A stretch of DNA of 41,242 nt from Patescibacteria group bacterium (GTDB taxonomy: Bacteria; Patescibacteriota; Patescibacteriia; Patescibacteriales; BM507), in assembly GCA_027858235.1 (NCBI GenBank), contig JAQIDC010000032.1:1-41242 (forward strand), given 5' to 3'. How positions within the stretch are numbered: position 1 is the first letter of the stretch; every line of letters starts with the position of its first letter. The notes beneath the pieces were generated by a model that made no database searches, was not told the origin of the DNA, and worked only from the letters and a program-made list of their open reading frames with translations. Shown here one piece after another: positions 15,511 to 25,348 of this stretch. The translations under genes and the position numbers were made by a program.

Positions 15511-16440
15511 ATGTCAAAAACATTAATCAAAAAAACACGACAAAAAGATAATATCGAAATGCTTAATTCAGGTCACCGTGCTTGTGCTGGTTGTGGTCAG
15601 TTAATCGCTGCTAAGGCAGTAGCTGAAACTCTTGGGCCAGATACCATCATCGCGAACGCGACCGGTTGTTTAGAGGTAACTACTACTCCCTACCCACAAA
15701 GCGCTTGGGGAATGCCTTGGATTCATTCAGTGTTTGAAAACGCGGCTGCTGTTGCTTCCGGAGTACAAGCTGCTCTAAAACAACAAGGTAAAACCAAGAA
15801 AGTTAAAGTCGTCGCTCAAGGTGGTGATGGTGGAACTTTTGATATCGGTTTTGGTCTTATTTCAGGAATGTGGGAACGTGGTGAAGACATTCTCTATGTC
15901 GCCTACGACAACGAAGCCTACGCCAATACCGGCATTCAAGCCTCTGGGGCGACCCCGTGGGCGGCAAGCACTACAACCACACCATCCGGCTCAGGCAATA
16001 CCATTGACGCTATTGGCTCCCATCAGCAAAAAAAGGATATGATAGCCATTGCTCTCGGCCATGGCCTAAAATATGTAGCCCAATCAACAGTTGGCTATCT
16101 CGAAGATATCAAAGCGAAAGTTAAAAAGGCCGTTGAAGTAGAGGGACCAGCCTACATCCAAATACTAGTCCCTTGCGTTCCTGGTTGGAAAACAGAACCA
16201 AACCAAACCCTAAAAATAGGGAAACTAGCCGCCCAAACAGGTCTCTATCCCCTGCTTGAATATGAAAATGGTGAACTCACTAAGGCCATGAAAGTCGGAG
16301 ATAAAAATCCAAAAGTAGAAGAATATCTAAAAACCCAAGGAAGATTCGCTCACCTCTTCAAAACAAAACAAGGCAAGGAACAAATTAAATATATTCAAGA
16401 ACTAGCGAATAAAAATATTGAGAAATACGGATTGAAATAA
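15511..16440 (+). CDS. porB: Pyruvate/2-oxoacid:ferredoxin oxidoreductase, beta subunit
   Basis: The beta subunit holds the thiamine diphosphate and the proximal [4Fe-4S] cluster. Cluster ligands are CAGCGQ near residue 25, C53 in NATGCLEV and the distal Cys in LVPCVPGW. The ThDP/Mg motif is GGDGGTFDIGFG followed by DNEAYANTG. At 309 residues it is normal. It closes the POR operon, though separated from porA by the pilins and the DUF pair. It is more GC-rich, in places, than its neighbours (for example around 15940-16010). A strong terminator follows. Confidence 0.95.
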   Translation: MSKTLIKKTRQKDNIEMLNSGHRACAGCGQLIAAKAVAETLGPDTIIANATGCLEVTTTPYPQSAWGMPWIHSVFENAAAVASGVQAALKQQGKTKKVKVVAQGGDGGTFDIGFGLISGMWERGEDILYVAYDNEAYANTGIQASGATPWAASTTTTPSGSGNTIDAIGSHQQKKDMIAIALGHGLKYVAQSTVGYLEDIKAKVKKAVEVEGPAYIQILVPCVPGWKTEPNQTLKIGKLAAQTGLYPLLEYENGELTKAMKVGDKNPKVEEYLKTQGRFAHLFKTKQGKEQIKYIQELANKNIEKYGLK

Positions 16441-16454
16441 TCACACTCAAAAAA

Positions 16455-16492
16455 AAACCGATGAACGTAGATATCTACGTTCATCGGTTTTT
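16455..16492 (+). terminator. Intrinsic terminator of the POR operon
   Basis: A perfect 36-nt palindrome (AAACCGATGAACGTAGAT and its complement) followed by T residues, 15 bases after the porB stop. Confidence 0.93.
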
Positions 16493-17210
16493 AAATTCTG
16501 TTGTTTTGACTTATCTTAGGTTTTACTAATATCAATACATTACTTTTCAATAATTAGTTCTTGCTAATAATTTCTTTAACCTACTTTTTTAAAAAAGTAG
16601 AGCAAAAACGTTCACGGAGAAAATTTTGGACCATTGCGCTATGAAAGCTAACAAAATTCCGAACTCGTCATTTCGTTGTCACTCCATTCCTCAAACAGCG
16701 GATATTTTATGGAGCTTTCTACACTTCATTTTCTTCCAAAATTTCCCAATGTTCACAGGCTTGAATTTAAACAACTTTTATATAATTTCACTTTTGAGAA
16801 CATTGAAAAATTTAGAATAATAAAATTTATTGCGAAATTCGCCAAAAAATGCTCATGTTTGAACCGCCAGCTGGCGGTGAGTTTGAGATTTTTTGTGGTT
16901 GAGGAATTTGTTTTCCCAACCACACCAAAACCCTTCGGCTTCTATAAATGAATTGTCGTAATAAAAATATTCTAAATTTTTTCTGAGAACGATTTCCTGC
17001 CTGCCGGCAGGCAGGTGGTACTTTATATGCCCGATTCGCCAACTGGCGAAGACAAAATGCCCTTGGGGTGAAAAGTACTTATAAAAAAGCTAATAAGGAT
17101 GAGATTCTCACGTCGCTGACGCTCCTCAGAATGACAAATTATTTATAATGAGTATTTTTTTTGATTAACCCAAGGGCACACTGCCCAATCAAGATGGGAA
17201 TCACAATATA
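16493..17210. other. Gene-free region full of palindromes and decayed repeats
   Basis: I see no credible gene; the short ORFs here lack coding character. It holds a 20-nt palindrome CTACTTTTTTAAAAAAGTAG (16581), an inverted repeat around 16640-16715 (GAAAGCT...AGCTTTC arms), GC-rich palindromes CCGCCAGCTGGCGG (16862), CCTGCCTGCCGGCAGGCAGG (16993) and TTCGCCAACTGGCGAA (17034), a half-copy of the TGTCATTCTGAG element near 17100, and an outer GCCCTTGGGGT/ACCCAAGGGC pair (17060/17168). It separates convergent POR and rpo operons. Confidence 0.6.
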
Positions 17211-17350
17211 TAAAAATAAAGTCGTACACCCGCCTGCCTCAATTTTAACTTACTCTTTTTCACTAAAACAGTAATTTTAATAAAAAATTTTATGTTAAAA
17301 CAATTCGTTCACGGCATTTCGGGCAGGTATGTACGACTTTATTTTTTATA
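17211..17350 (-). terminator. Long nested hairpin downstream of rpoC, probable terminator
   Basis: The arms AAATAAAGTCGTACA on both ends are complementary, with CCTGCC/GGCAGG next and TTTTAAC/GTTAAAA further in, forming one extended structure of about 135 nt. On the minus strand the outer stem ends in TTTATTTTTATA, a T-rich tract, starting about 15 bases after the rpoC stop. It is larger than an ordinary terminator and may itself be a repeat element. Confidence 0.6.
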
Positions 17351-17365
17351 TATCTCTAGATTTTC

Positions 17366-20300
17366 TTAATAAACCTTTCTTTCTTCTCTTTTGTGATATC
17401 CTGTTCCTGCTGGAATCAATCTTCCGATAATAATATTTTCTTTAAGTCCTTCAAGATAATCAATCTTTCCACTAACTGCTGCTTCAATCAATACTCTCGC
17501 TGTTTCTTGGAATGAAGCTGCTGAAAGGAATGAGTCTGTAGTCAGTGAAGCTTTTGTAATACCAAGTAACAGTTCATTAACTTTAGCCTGATCTTCTTTC
17601 TTCGCTACTTTTGAATTAGCTCTATTCAATACTGATTTTTCAACGATATCCCCTGGCAATAAATCTGTCTTGTTAGGATCTTTTACAAAACTCCTAGAAA
17701 ACATCTGTCTAACAATAATCTCAACGTGTTTATCATTTAGCGGTTGTCCTTGAGAAGAATAAACTTCTTGAATTTCCTTAATAATATATTTTTGAGTTGC
17801 AAGTCTTCCACTCAAAGTAAAAAGTTGTCTTAAATCAAGACTTCCGTCAGTCAATTGATCACCAATAGTAACTAAATCACCTTCCTTGACCTTGATAGCC
17901 ATCCCTTTCGGAATAATAAACTCTTTTACTTTTTTTGCATCACCACTAATCTTTATATACTTTTCTGCTATTGTAACAATCCCTGCTCCGTCAGCCTTTT
18001 GAATTTTTCTACCAACCTTAAACAAATCTTGACCTTTCTTGGCTTTTTCTCCATCTTCAACAAGAATCTTTGGAGTAGCTTCTTTATTTTTTTCCATTAA
18101 CTCAGAGAAATAAAATTTATCATTTTCTTCTCCTTTGTAGTTAATTTTCAAAATTTTACCTAGTCCACTTGAAACAATTACCTTTCCATTTTCATCTTCA
18201 ATTGTTCTTGAAGCCTCTTCAATAGAAATTGTTCCAGCGACATCGGCAATTAAGGCTTTTCTCTTAGGAGGTCTTGTCTCAAAAATTTCTTCAACACGAG
18301 GTAAACCTTGAGTAATATCATCTGAACCAGCAACACCACCAGTATGGAAAGTTCTCATAGTAAGCTGTGTTCCAGGCTCACCAATAGATTGAGCGGCTAT
18401 TGTTCCAACGGCCACACCAATCTTAACTGGCTTGTTATATCCAAGATCGTAACCATAACATTTAGCACATGCTCCTCTATCAACCTTACAACTTAAAATT
18501 GATCTGACCCTTGCTTCTTGAATATCTTCATCTGCAATAACATCAATAATATCTTCTGTAATAAGTTCATCTTTTTTAACAAGCACCTTGCCCTTAGCAT
18601 TAACCAAATCAGCTGCTAGATAACGACCAACAATTCTTTTCTTTAACTCGTAATTCATTTCATCACTTTCTTTTTTGGTCAATATAACTCCTTCTGTATC
18701 TTTACAATCATCTTCAGAAATAATAACATCTTGAGCTACATCAACTAAACGTCTGGTCAGATAACCAGCGTTAGCAGTACGCAACGCTGTATCTGATAGA
18801 CCTTTACGTACACCATGAGTAGAAATAAAGTATTCCAATACATCAAAACCTCTTTTAAAGTTTCCACGTACTGGCAATTCAATAATATCTCCAGAAGGTG
18901 AAGTCACAAGACCTTTCATTCCTAGAATTTGCGTTAGCTGAGCCCATGAACCACGAGCACCAGATTCAATCATAGAATACACTGGGCCGTCTGTTGGTAA
19001 GTTTCTTTTACAAATAGCTGTAACTTTTTCTTTTGTATTTGTCCAAATCTCAATAACTTTTGAATATCTTTCAGAGTTTGTAAGAAGTCCGTCATCAAAC
19101 TGTTCTTGAATTTTTTCAACTTCTTCTTGAGCATCATTGATAAGATGGTCTTTTTCTTCAAAGTAAGGAAGATCGTCCATCCCCCAAGAAAGTCCACTCT
19201 TTGTAATAATTGCGAAAGCCATATTCTTTAATTCATCAACCAATTTAACAGTTCTTTCTTCTCCGTAAAAACGTAAACAGTTTTTGATAACATCCCTAAG
19301 ACCACCCTTTCCAACAACCTCGTTAACAAAACGTAATCTTTCAGGAAGTATCTCGTTGTACATCACTCTACCAGCTGTAGCAATGATTATTCCCTTATCT
19401 TTTGTTCTTACTTTAATAGGAGCATGCAGGGTAATTTTTCTAGTTTGATAAGCTAGTTTTACTTCAAGTTCATTCGCAAAATATTTGTACTTCTTATCAT
19501 CTCCATCAGTCTCGTCAATTTGAGTTAAGTAAAAAGCTCCCCAAACGATATCTTGACCAGGAGCAACAATAGGGTCACCAGTCGCTGGTTTTAATAAGTT
19601 ATGAGTAGAAAGCATAATGTCACGAGCTTCGTCTTTTGCTTCTTTGGTAAGTGGAACATGAACAGCCATTTGATCGCCATCAAAGTCAGCATTAAATGCT
19701 GCACACACTAGAGGGTGAATCTGAATAGCTTTACCTTCAATCAATGTTGGCTTGAAAGCTTGGATTCCAAGCCTATGCAAGGTGGGAGCACGGTTAAGGA
19801 GAACAAAAGCATCTTTGGTAATGTTTTCCAAAATATCGTAAACCTCATTATGTCCTGCATCAATATATCTAGAAGCTGACCTAACATTGTGAACTATTTC
19901 TTCTTTAATTAATTTTGAAATTACATAAGGCTTAAATAATTCTAGAGCCATTATCTTTGGAAGACCACATTGGTCTAATTTCAATTTAGGATTAACTACA
20001 ATAACAGAACGTCCAGAATAATCAATTCTTTTTCCAAGTAAATTCTGTCTAAACCTACCCTGCTTACCTTTCAATGAGTCTGCTAGAGATTTCAACTGTC
20101 TTTTTTGTCCAGTCGAAGCTGTAACAGTTTTGCTTGCTCTGCTTGAATTATCAATCAAAGCATCAACAGCCTCTTGCAACATCCTTTTTTCGTTTCTACA
20201 AATAACTTCTGGTGCGTTAAGGTCTATCAATTGTTTCAAACGATTGTTTCTATTAATTACCCTTCTATATAAATCATTTAAATCAGATGTAGCAAATCTT

Positions 20301-21295
20301 CCTCCATCAAGAGCAACCATTGGTCTCAAATCTGGTGGAATTACAGGAATCTCTTTCAGAACCATCCATTCTGGCTTCACATTGTTTGCTTCAAGGCTCT
20401 TGATTAATTTCAGTCTTCTCATTAACTTCTCTCTTTTAGAGTCAATGCATATCTCTAATTGATCGGATACTAATTTCCCTGTCTTTTTAAGATCAATTCT
20501 TGATAATAATTCTCTAATCGCTTCCGCGCCAATGCCTGCTTCAAAAATATGACCGTATTTCAAACTTAAGTTTTGATAAGAATTTTCAGAAATTATTAAA
20601 AGAGGTTTTAATTCTTTCAATTCCTTCTGAGCTTGATCAAGAGCATCATTAAGACTCTCCATCTTTTCATCTTTTATTTTGCCCAAAGAAATAATTTCTT
20701 TTTCTATCTCATTCTCTACATCAACCTTCTCAGTTCCTGCTTCCACAAGCTTGGTTTTCTTTCCTTTAATTTCACTAATCTGTTTATTAAACTCACTATC
20801 GATAGATTTCTTCTTTGATTTGAATTCCTGTTTAATCTGATCCAAAGTAGCATTCTTCAAATCTTCATTAACGTCAGTAACTATAAAGCTAGCGAAATAA
20901 ACCACTTTTTCCATGGCTTGCATGGTAAGGTCGAGTATTAAACCAATTTTTGAAGAAATACCACGTAGGAACCAAATATGTGTAGCTGGAGACTGAAGAC
21001 TAATATGTCCCATTCTTTCACGTCTAACAATGCTTCTAGTAACTTCAACACCACACTTATCACATACTATTCCTTTATACCGAATTTTTTTGTACTTTCC
21101 ACAATAACACTCCCAGTCTTTTGAAGGACCGAAAATCTTCTCGCAAAAGAGTCCATCTTTTTCTGGTTTTTGTGTTCTATAATTAATAGTCTCAGGCTTT
21201 GAAATCTGACCGTGAGACCAGTCGAGGATATCCTCAGGTGACGCTAGCTTCAATTTGATAGCATCAAAGTCTGTTGTTTTGATTGGATTTATCAT
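17366..21295 (-). CDS. rpoC: DNA-directed RNA polymerase subunit beta'
   Basis: The beta' subunit of RNA polymerase. The zinc-binding region CYCGKYK...CDKCGV is at the N-terminus, the active-site Mg motif NADFDGDQMAVH near residue 535, the second Cys set CKVDRGACAKCYG, and the bridge-helix/trigger-loop region ending GEPGTQLTMRTFHTGG. A coiled, charged insert (about residues 150-240, rich in Glu and Lys) lies after the zipper region. The frame is open to 21379, but the extra 28 residues come from an RNA hairpin; MINPIKTTDFDAIKLKL at 21295 is the family start. It is read after rpoB with a 126-base gap. Confidence 0.97.
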   Translation of the reverse strand: MINPIKTTDFDAIKLKLASPEDILDWSHGQISKPETINYRTQKPEKDGLFCEKIFGPSKDWECYCGKYKKIRYKGIVCDKCGVEVTRSIVRRERMGHISLQSPATHIWFLRGISSKIGLILDLTMQAMEKVVYFASFIVTDVNEDLKNATLDQIKQEFKSKKKSIDSEFNKQISEIKGKKTKLVEAGTEKVDVENEIEKEIISLGKIKDEKMESLNDALDQAQKELKELKPLLIISENSYQNLSLKYGHIFEAGIGAEAIRELLSRIDLKKTGKLVSDQLEICIDSKREKLMRRLKLIKSLEANNVKPEWMVLKEIPVIPPDLRPMVALDGGRFATSDLNDLYRRVINRNNRLKQLIDLNAPEVICRNEKRMLQEAVDALIDNSSRASKTVTASTGQKRQLKSLADSLKGKQGRFRQNLLGKRIDYSGRSVIVVNPKLKLDQCGLPKIMALELFKPYVISKLIKEEIVHNVRSASRYIDAGHNEVYDILENITKDAFVLLNRAPTLHRLGIQAFKPTLIEGKAIQIHPLVCAAFNADFDGDQMAVHVPLTKEAKDEARDIMLSTHNLLKPATGDPIVAPGQDIVWGAFYLTQIDETDGDDKKYKYFANELEVKLAYQTRKITLHAPIKVRTKDKGIIIATAGRVMYNEILPERLRFVNEVVGKGGLRDVIKNCLRFYGEERTVKLVDELKNMAFAIITKSGLSWGMDDLPYFEEKDHLINDAQEEVEKIQEQFDDGLLTNSERYSKVIEIWTNTKEKVTAICKRNLPTDGPVYSMIESGARGSWAQLTQILGMKGLVTSPSGDIIELPVRGNFKRGFDVLEYFISTHGVRKGLSDTALRTANAGYLTRRLVDVAQDVIISEDDCKDTEGVILTKKESDEMNYELKKRIVGRYLAADLVNAKGKVLVKKDELITEDIIDVIADEDIQEARVRSILSCKVDRGACAKCYGYDLGYNKPVKIGVAVGTIAAQSIGEPGTQLTMRTFHTGGVAGSDDITQGLPRVEEIFETRPPKRKALIADVAGTISIEEASRTIEDENGKVIVSSGLGKILKINYKGEENDKFYFSELMEKNKEATPKILVEDGEKAKKGQDLFKVGRKIQKADGAGIVTIAEKYIKISGDAKKVKEFIIPKGMAIKVKEGDLVTIGDQLTDGSLDLRQLFTLSGRLATQKYIIKEIQEVYSSQGQPLNDKHVEIIVRQMFSRSFVKDPNKTDLLPGDIVEKSVLNRANSKVAKKEDQAKVNELLLGITKASLTTDSFLSAASFQETARVLIEAAVSGKIDYLEGLKENIIIGRLIPAGTGYHKREERKVY

Positions 21296-21304
21296 AATTT
21301 TTTG

Positions 21305-21387
21305 ACTCGCGTGTGAGCGAGGCATCCCGCTAATCACTAAGTGGTGAGCGGGATATTGTCGTATTTGCCCTTTAGTCACACATGAGT
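21305..21387 (-). ncRNA. Structured RNA between rpoB and rpoC
   Basis: On the minus strand an outer stem pairs ACTC-AT-GTGTGA (21376-21387) with TCACAC-GC-GAGT (21305-21316), and an inner stem pairs ATCCCGCT (21347-21354) with AGCGGGAT (21324-21331). It ends ten bases before the rpoC ATG. There is no T tract after it, so it is not a plain terminator; it could be a processing site, a translation control or a palindromic insertion. Folding was done by eye. Confidence 0.5.
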
Positions 21388-21421
21388 ATTTGAATATGTG
21401 AAGTATATTTATTAATTAATA

Positions 21422-24400
21422 TTATTTCTTGATATCTTTTGTTTCTTCTTTATCTTTATTTACAGATATCTCTTCTACTTCGGCCTCCTTCACTTCTGTC
21501 TCCTCTTTCTCTTGTGGTTTCTGATCACTCTCTGGAGTAGAGTTTTCCGAAGTTTCCTCTTCTGGAACTTCACTTCCTCCGAGTAACTCAACATCAAGAG
21601 CAAGCCCTTTAAGTTCTCTTACTAAAACATTGAATGACTCAGGAACATTCATCTTTGTGATTGGTTCCCCTTTAATAATAGACTCATAAGCCTTGGATCT
21701 TCCTGGAACATCATCCGATTTGATTGTTAGAATTTCTTGTAACAAATGAGCTGTCCCGTATGCTTGTAGAGCCCAAACTTCCATTTCTCCGAATCTTTGT
21801 CCACCAAATTGAGCCTTACCACCCAAAGGCTGTTGAGTAATCAAAGAGTAAGGACCAATTGAACGTTGGTGAATCTTGTCCTCAATCATATGATTTAGTT
21901 TAAGCATATATTTGTAACCAACTGTTATCTTATGGTCATAAACCTCTCCGCTCTTTCCATCATACAGAACAGATTTACCATCTTCAGGTAGCCCCGCTTT
22001 TCTTAATTCAGATTTTATATCTTCTTCAGAAATTCCATCAAGCGCTGGTGTAGCTATTTTATAACCAAGCTTGTGAGCTGCAAATCCAAGATGAGTTTCA
22101 AGAATTTGACCAAGGTTCATACGAGAAACAATACCTAGCGGTGACAATATAACATCAACTGGAGTACCATCTTCTAGATAAGGCATGTCTTCGACTGCAA
22201 CAATTTTTGAAATTACACCTTTATTACCATGTCTTCCACTCATCTTATCTCCAACTTGAATCTTTCTTAAATTGGCAACTGAGATTTGTATTGATTTCAA
22301 AACTCCAGCTGACAATCTATCACCATCTTCACGAGAAAATACTTTTATATCAACAACTTTTCCGTGCTCACCATGTTCTAGATACAAGGATGAATCCCTA
22401 ACGTCTTTTGCTTTTTCTCCGAAAATAGCTCTAAGTAATTTTTCTTCAGCTGATAGTTCTGTTTCACCTTTAGGGGTAATTTTACCAACCATAATGTTAC
22501 CGGAAGAAACCTCAGCTCCAACTCTGATAACACCCTCTTCGCTTAGATCTTTAAGTTTTTCTTCAGAAATATTTGGAATATCATTTGTAACAACTTCTGG
22601 ACCTAATTTTGTATCACGAACATCAATAGTATAGTTTTCAATGTGGATAGAAGAATAAGTATCTCTGGAAACCATTTTCTCAGAAAGAATAATAGCATCC
22701 TCATAGTTAAACCCTTCCCATGTCATAAATGCTACAAGAACATTTTTTCCTAGAGCAAGTTCTCCCTTATCAATAGCTGGGCCATCTGACAATGGTTGTC
22801 CTTTAATAACCTTATCGCCTACATTTACTATTGGTCTTTGATTGATACAGGTTGAAGCATTTGAACGAAGGAACTTTGTTAGGTTATGTTTTTCAATCTT
22901 ATCTTTTTTATTTCTTACTTCAATATTTAAACCATCTACTTTTGAAATCTCTCCATCCTCTTTGGCTATTACAATATGGCCAGAATCACGAGCCGCTAGA
23001 GACTCGGCACCCGTTCCAACAAGAGGAGAATCAGCAATAACAAGAGGAACAGCTTGACGTTGCATGTTTGTTCCCATCAAAGCTCTTTGTCCATCGTTAT
23101 GTTCCATAAAAGGGACAAGCGATGTTGCAATTGAAATAATCTGATTAGCGGCAATCCCAACATAATCAATCTTGGTTACGATGCCTGTTCCGGGTTGTCC
23201 AAACTTTCTAACCTCGCATTTTGTAACCAAGAAGTGTCCACCATCATCCACTGGAACTGTTGAAGTAGCTGTAATATATTTTTCTTCTTCAAAGGCATCC
23301 ATAAATACAATCTCATCTGTAACAACTGGCACGATTGAAACTAGCTTATCACCTAATTTACCAACCATTTCATTTGCTTGCTTTGATGTAATGGTATCAC
23401 CTTTCTTTACTATTACTTTTCCTTCCTTACCGTTTCCTTTTATCTCTAAAATATCTTCACGCGCTATTTTTCCTTCAGTAATTTTTGGATCGTTGGCAAT
23501 GTCATGTAAAACTTTTTTAAATGGAGTTTCCAAAAAACCATATTTGTTTAGAATAGCATAGCTAGCAAGATGTCCAACAAGACCAATATTTGGGCCTTCG
23601 GGAGTCGCAATCGGACAAATTCTACCATAATGAGTAGCGTGCACATCACGAACATCAAATCCAGCTCTCTCACGGGTTAAACCTCCAGGACCAAGAGCGG
23701 AAAGCCTTCTTTTGTGCTCAAGTTCAGCTAGCGGATTTGTTTGGTCCATGAACTGAGACAATTGAGAAGACATAAAAAATTCTCTAACCACAGAAATAAG
23801 TGGTCTTGAATTGACTAATTTGCTTGGAGTTAAAGTAGCAATTTCATGAGTGCTCATTCTGTCTTTAATAATTCTTTCCATTCTCGCTAACCCAACTCTA
23901 AATTTATTTTGAATAAGCTCACCAATAGCTCTAACTCTTCTATTGCCAAGGTGATCAATATCATCTTCTTTACCTGTTCCCAAGTTAAGATTAATTACTT
24001 CTTTAATAGTTGCTATCAGATCTTCTCTTCTTAGAATCCTTGTTTCTTTATTGTTTGGAATATCAAACCCAAATTTTCTATTTAGCTTATATCGACCAAC
24101 CCTATCAAAATCATATCTATCAAATCTAAAAAACATAGAGTGAATTAACTGCCTAGCATTGTCAGTTGTCGCTAAATCACCTGGTCTAATTCTTTTATAT
24201 ACTTCTTTTAATCCTTCTGCTTCATTTTTTGAAATATCTTTTGCAATAGTAGCATCGATATGATTAAGCTCTTCTTCTGTTGAAGGCTTATCAACATCCT
24301 TAAACAATTCAATCAATTCTTCGTCACTACCAAATCCAAAAGCTCTAAAAAGGGCAGTTACTGGAACTTTTCTTTTTCTGTCAATTCTAACCCAAATTAC

Positions 24401-24940
24401 TTTATTTATATCCGTTTCAATCTCTAGCCAAGCACCTCTATTTGGAATAACCTTAGCTCCAAAAGTCTTTTTTCCTTTATTGTATTCTGAAGTAAATATA
24501 ACTCCTGAACTTCTAATCAACTGAGACACTACAACTCTTTCAATACCATTAACAATAAAAGTTCCATTCTCTGTCATCAAAGGAAAATCTCCCAAAAATA
24601 TTTCCTGGGTGTTTGACTCATTAGTTCTTTTATTTTCAAGTTTTACTTTTACTCTCAATGGTGCTTCAAAAGTTAAATTTTTAGCACGACATTCTACCTC
24701 GGTAAATTTCGGTTCATCTAGAAAATACTCATTAAATGATAATTCTAAATCTCTACCAATAAAATCTGTAATAGGAGAAACTTCATCAAATAAATCAGCA
24801 AGTCCTTCTTCAATAAACCAATTAAATGAATTTTTTTGAACCTCAATTAAATCAACGTCTTCAATGGGTTTATAATTTTCTTTAAAATACTTTCTGTTCC
24901 CAATGAATGTCTCTTTGCTTGTTTGTACTTGTTTTGACAT
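21422..24940 (-). CDS. rpoB: DNA-directed RNA polymerase subunit beta
   Basis: The beta subunit of RNA polymerase, 1172 residues. The rifampicin region SSQLSQFMDQTNPLAELEHK and SALGPGGLTRERAGF keeps the residues usual in drug-sensitive enzymes (the Asp of FMDQ, the His of EHKRR and the Ser of LSALG). Later motifs GRHGNKGV and the C-terminal QPLGGKAQFGGQRFGEMEVWAL are intact. The last 50 or so residues form an acidic, Glu/Lys-rich tail beyond the normal end, with no similarity I recognise. It heads the rpoBC operon, with a long leader and a strong promoter upstream. Confidence 0.97.
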   Translation of the reverse strand: MSKQVQTSKETFIGNRKYFKENYKPIEDVDLIEVQKNSFNWFIEEGLADLFDEVSPITDFIGRDLELSFNEYFLDEPKFTEVECRAKNLTFEAPLRVKVKLENKRTNESNTQEIFLGDFPLMTENGTFIVNGIERVVVSQLIRSSGVIFTSEYNKGKKTFGAKVIPNRGAWLEIETDINKVIWVRIDRKRKVPVTALFRAFGFGSDEELIELFKDVDKPSTEEELNHIDATIAKDISKNEAEGLKEVYKRIRPGDLATTDNARQLIHSMFFRFDRYDFDRVGRYKLNRKFGFDIPNNKETRILRREDLIATIKEVINLNLGTGKEDDIDHLGNRRVRAIGELIQNKFRVGLARMERIIKDRMSTHEIATLTPSKLVNSRPLISVVREFFMSSQLSQFMDQTNPLAELEHKRRLSALGPGGLTRERAGFDVRDVHATHYGRICPIATPEGPNIGLVGHLASYAILNKYGFLETPFKKVLHDIANDPKITEGKIAREDILEIKGNGKEGKVIVKKGDTITSKQANEMVGKLGDKLVSIVPVVTDEIVFMDAFEEEKYITATSTVPVDDGGHFLVTKCEVRKFGQPGTGIVTKIDYVGIAANQIISIATSLVPFMEHNDGQRALMGTNMQRQAVPLVIADSPLVGTGAESLAARDSGHIVIAKEDGEISKVDGLNIEVRNKKDKIEKHNLTKFLRSNASTCINQRPIVNVGDKVIKGQPLSDGPAIDKGELALGKNVLVAFMTWEGFNYEDAIILSEKMVSRDTYSSIHIENYTIDVRDTKLGPEVVTNDIPNISEEKLKDLSEEGVIRVGAEVSSGNIMVGKITPKGETELSAEEKLLRAIFGEKAKDVRDSSLYLEHGEHGKVVDIKVFSREDGDRLSAGVLKSIQISVANLRKIQVGDKMSGRHGNKGVISKIVAVEDMPYLEDGTPVDVILSPLGIVSRMNLGQILETHLGFAAHKLGYKIATPALDGISEEDIKSELRKAGLPEDGKSVLYDGKSGEVYDHKITVGYKYMLKLNHMIEDKIHQRSIGPYSLITQQPLGGKAQFGGQRFGEMEVWALQAYGTAHLLQEILTIKSDDVPGRSKAYESIIKGEPITKMNVPESFNVLVRELKGLALDVELLGGSEVPEEETSENSTPESDQKPQEKEETEVKEAEVEEISVNKDKEETKDIKK

Positions 24941-25076
24941 AAAAAACTGTTCATAAACTAAAAACTATTTAGTTTCACCACCAAAGTTTTTGCCGGCTTT
25001 TAAGCTTATGAAATATATTAAATTTTCTTTAACAACAAAAAATCTCAATCCTTAAACTGGCTTGAGTTATTTTGTA

Positions 25077-25101
25077 CCGTCAAGATATAAATCTTTGACG
25101 G
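25077..25101 (-). promoter_or_regulatory. Hairpin in the rpoBC leader
   Basis: CCGTC-A-AAGAT and ATCTT-GACGG pair around a four-base loop, within the roughly 320-base 5' leader. No T tract follows, so it is not an obvious terminator. The rest of the 24941-25348 gap is AT-rich leader with no gene that I can support. Confidence 0.4.
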
Positions 25102-25264
25102 GATGAGTACTTTAAATTTTACTAAAAAAACATTTTTTCACGTTTTAGAGGAGTAAAAATGAAACTTTTTTAGAATGCTTGGGGATTTTAAAAAAGAAAA
25201 AAACAAATAAATTGTTTTCATCTTACTGTTTTTGTTTTGAAATATTTTTTTGATTTGTGAATAA

Positions 25265-25293
25265 ATAATAACAAAGATGAGCTTGTATGTCAA
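25265..25293 (-). promoter_or_regulatory. Promoter of the rpoBC operon
   Basis: A perfect TTGACA (25288-25293), a 17-base spacer and TATTAT (25265-25270) on the minus strand, about 325 bases before the rpoB ATG. It is one of the best sigma-70-type promoters in the window. Confidence 0.8.
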
Positions 25294-25348
25294 GTATTTT
25301 TTCAAAAAAGTCAATATCTACTTATTTATTTAATATTAGGTAAAAATA

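Noticed and set aside
16626-17042. Several short ORFs upstream of the rpoC terminator
   Set aside because: They overlap each other and palindromes, are low in complexity and have no ribosome binding sites.
21296-21379. N-terminal extension of RpoC
   Set aside because: The codons come from an RNA hairpin and the family N-terminus starts at the ATG at 21295.
25147-25175. GAGGAG site and ATG followed by four codons and TAG on the plus strand upstream of rpoB
   Set aside because: It is on the wrong strand for rpoBC, with no downstream gene; taken as chance.
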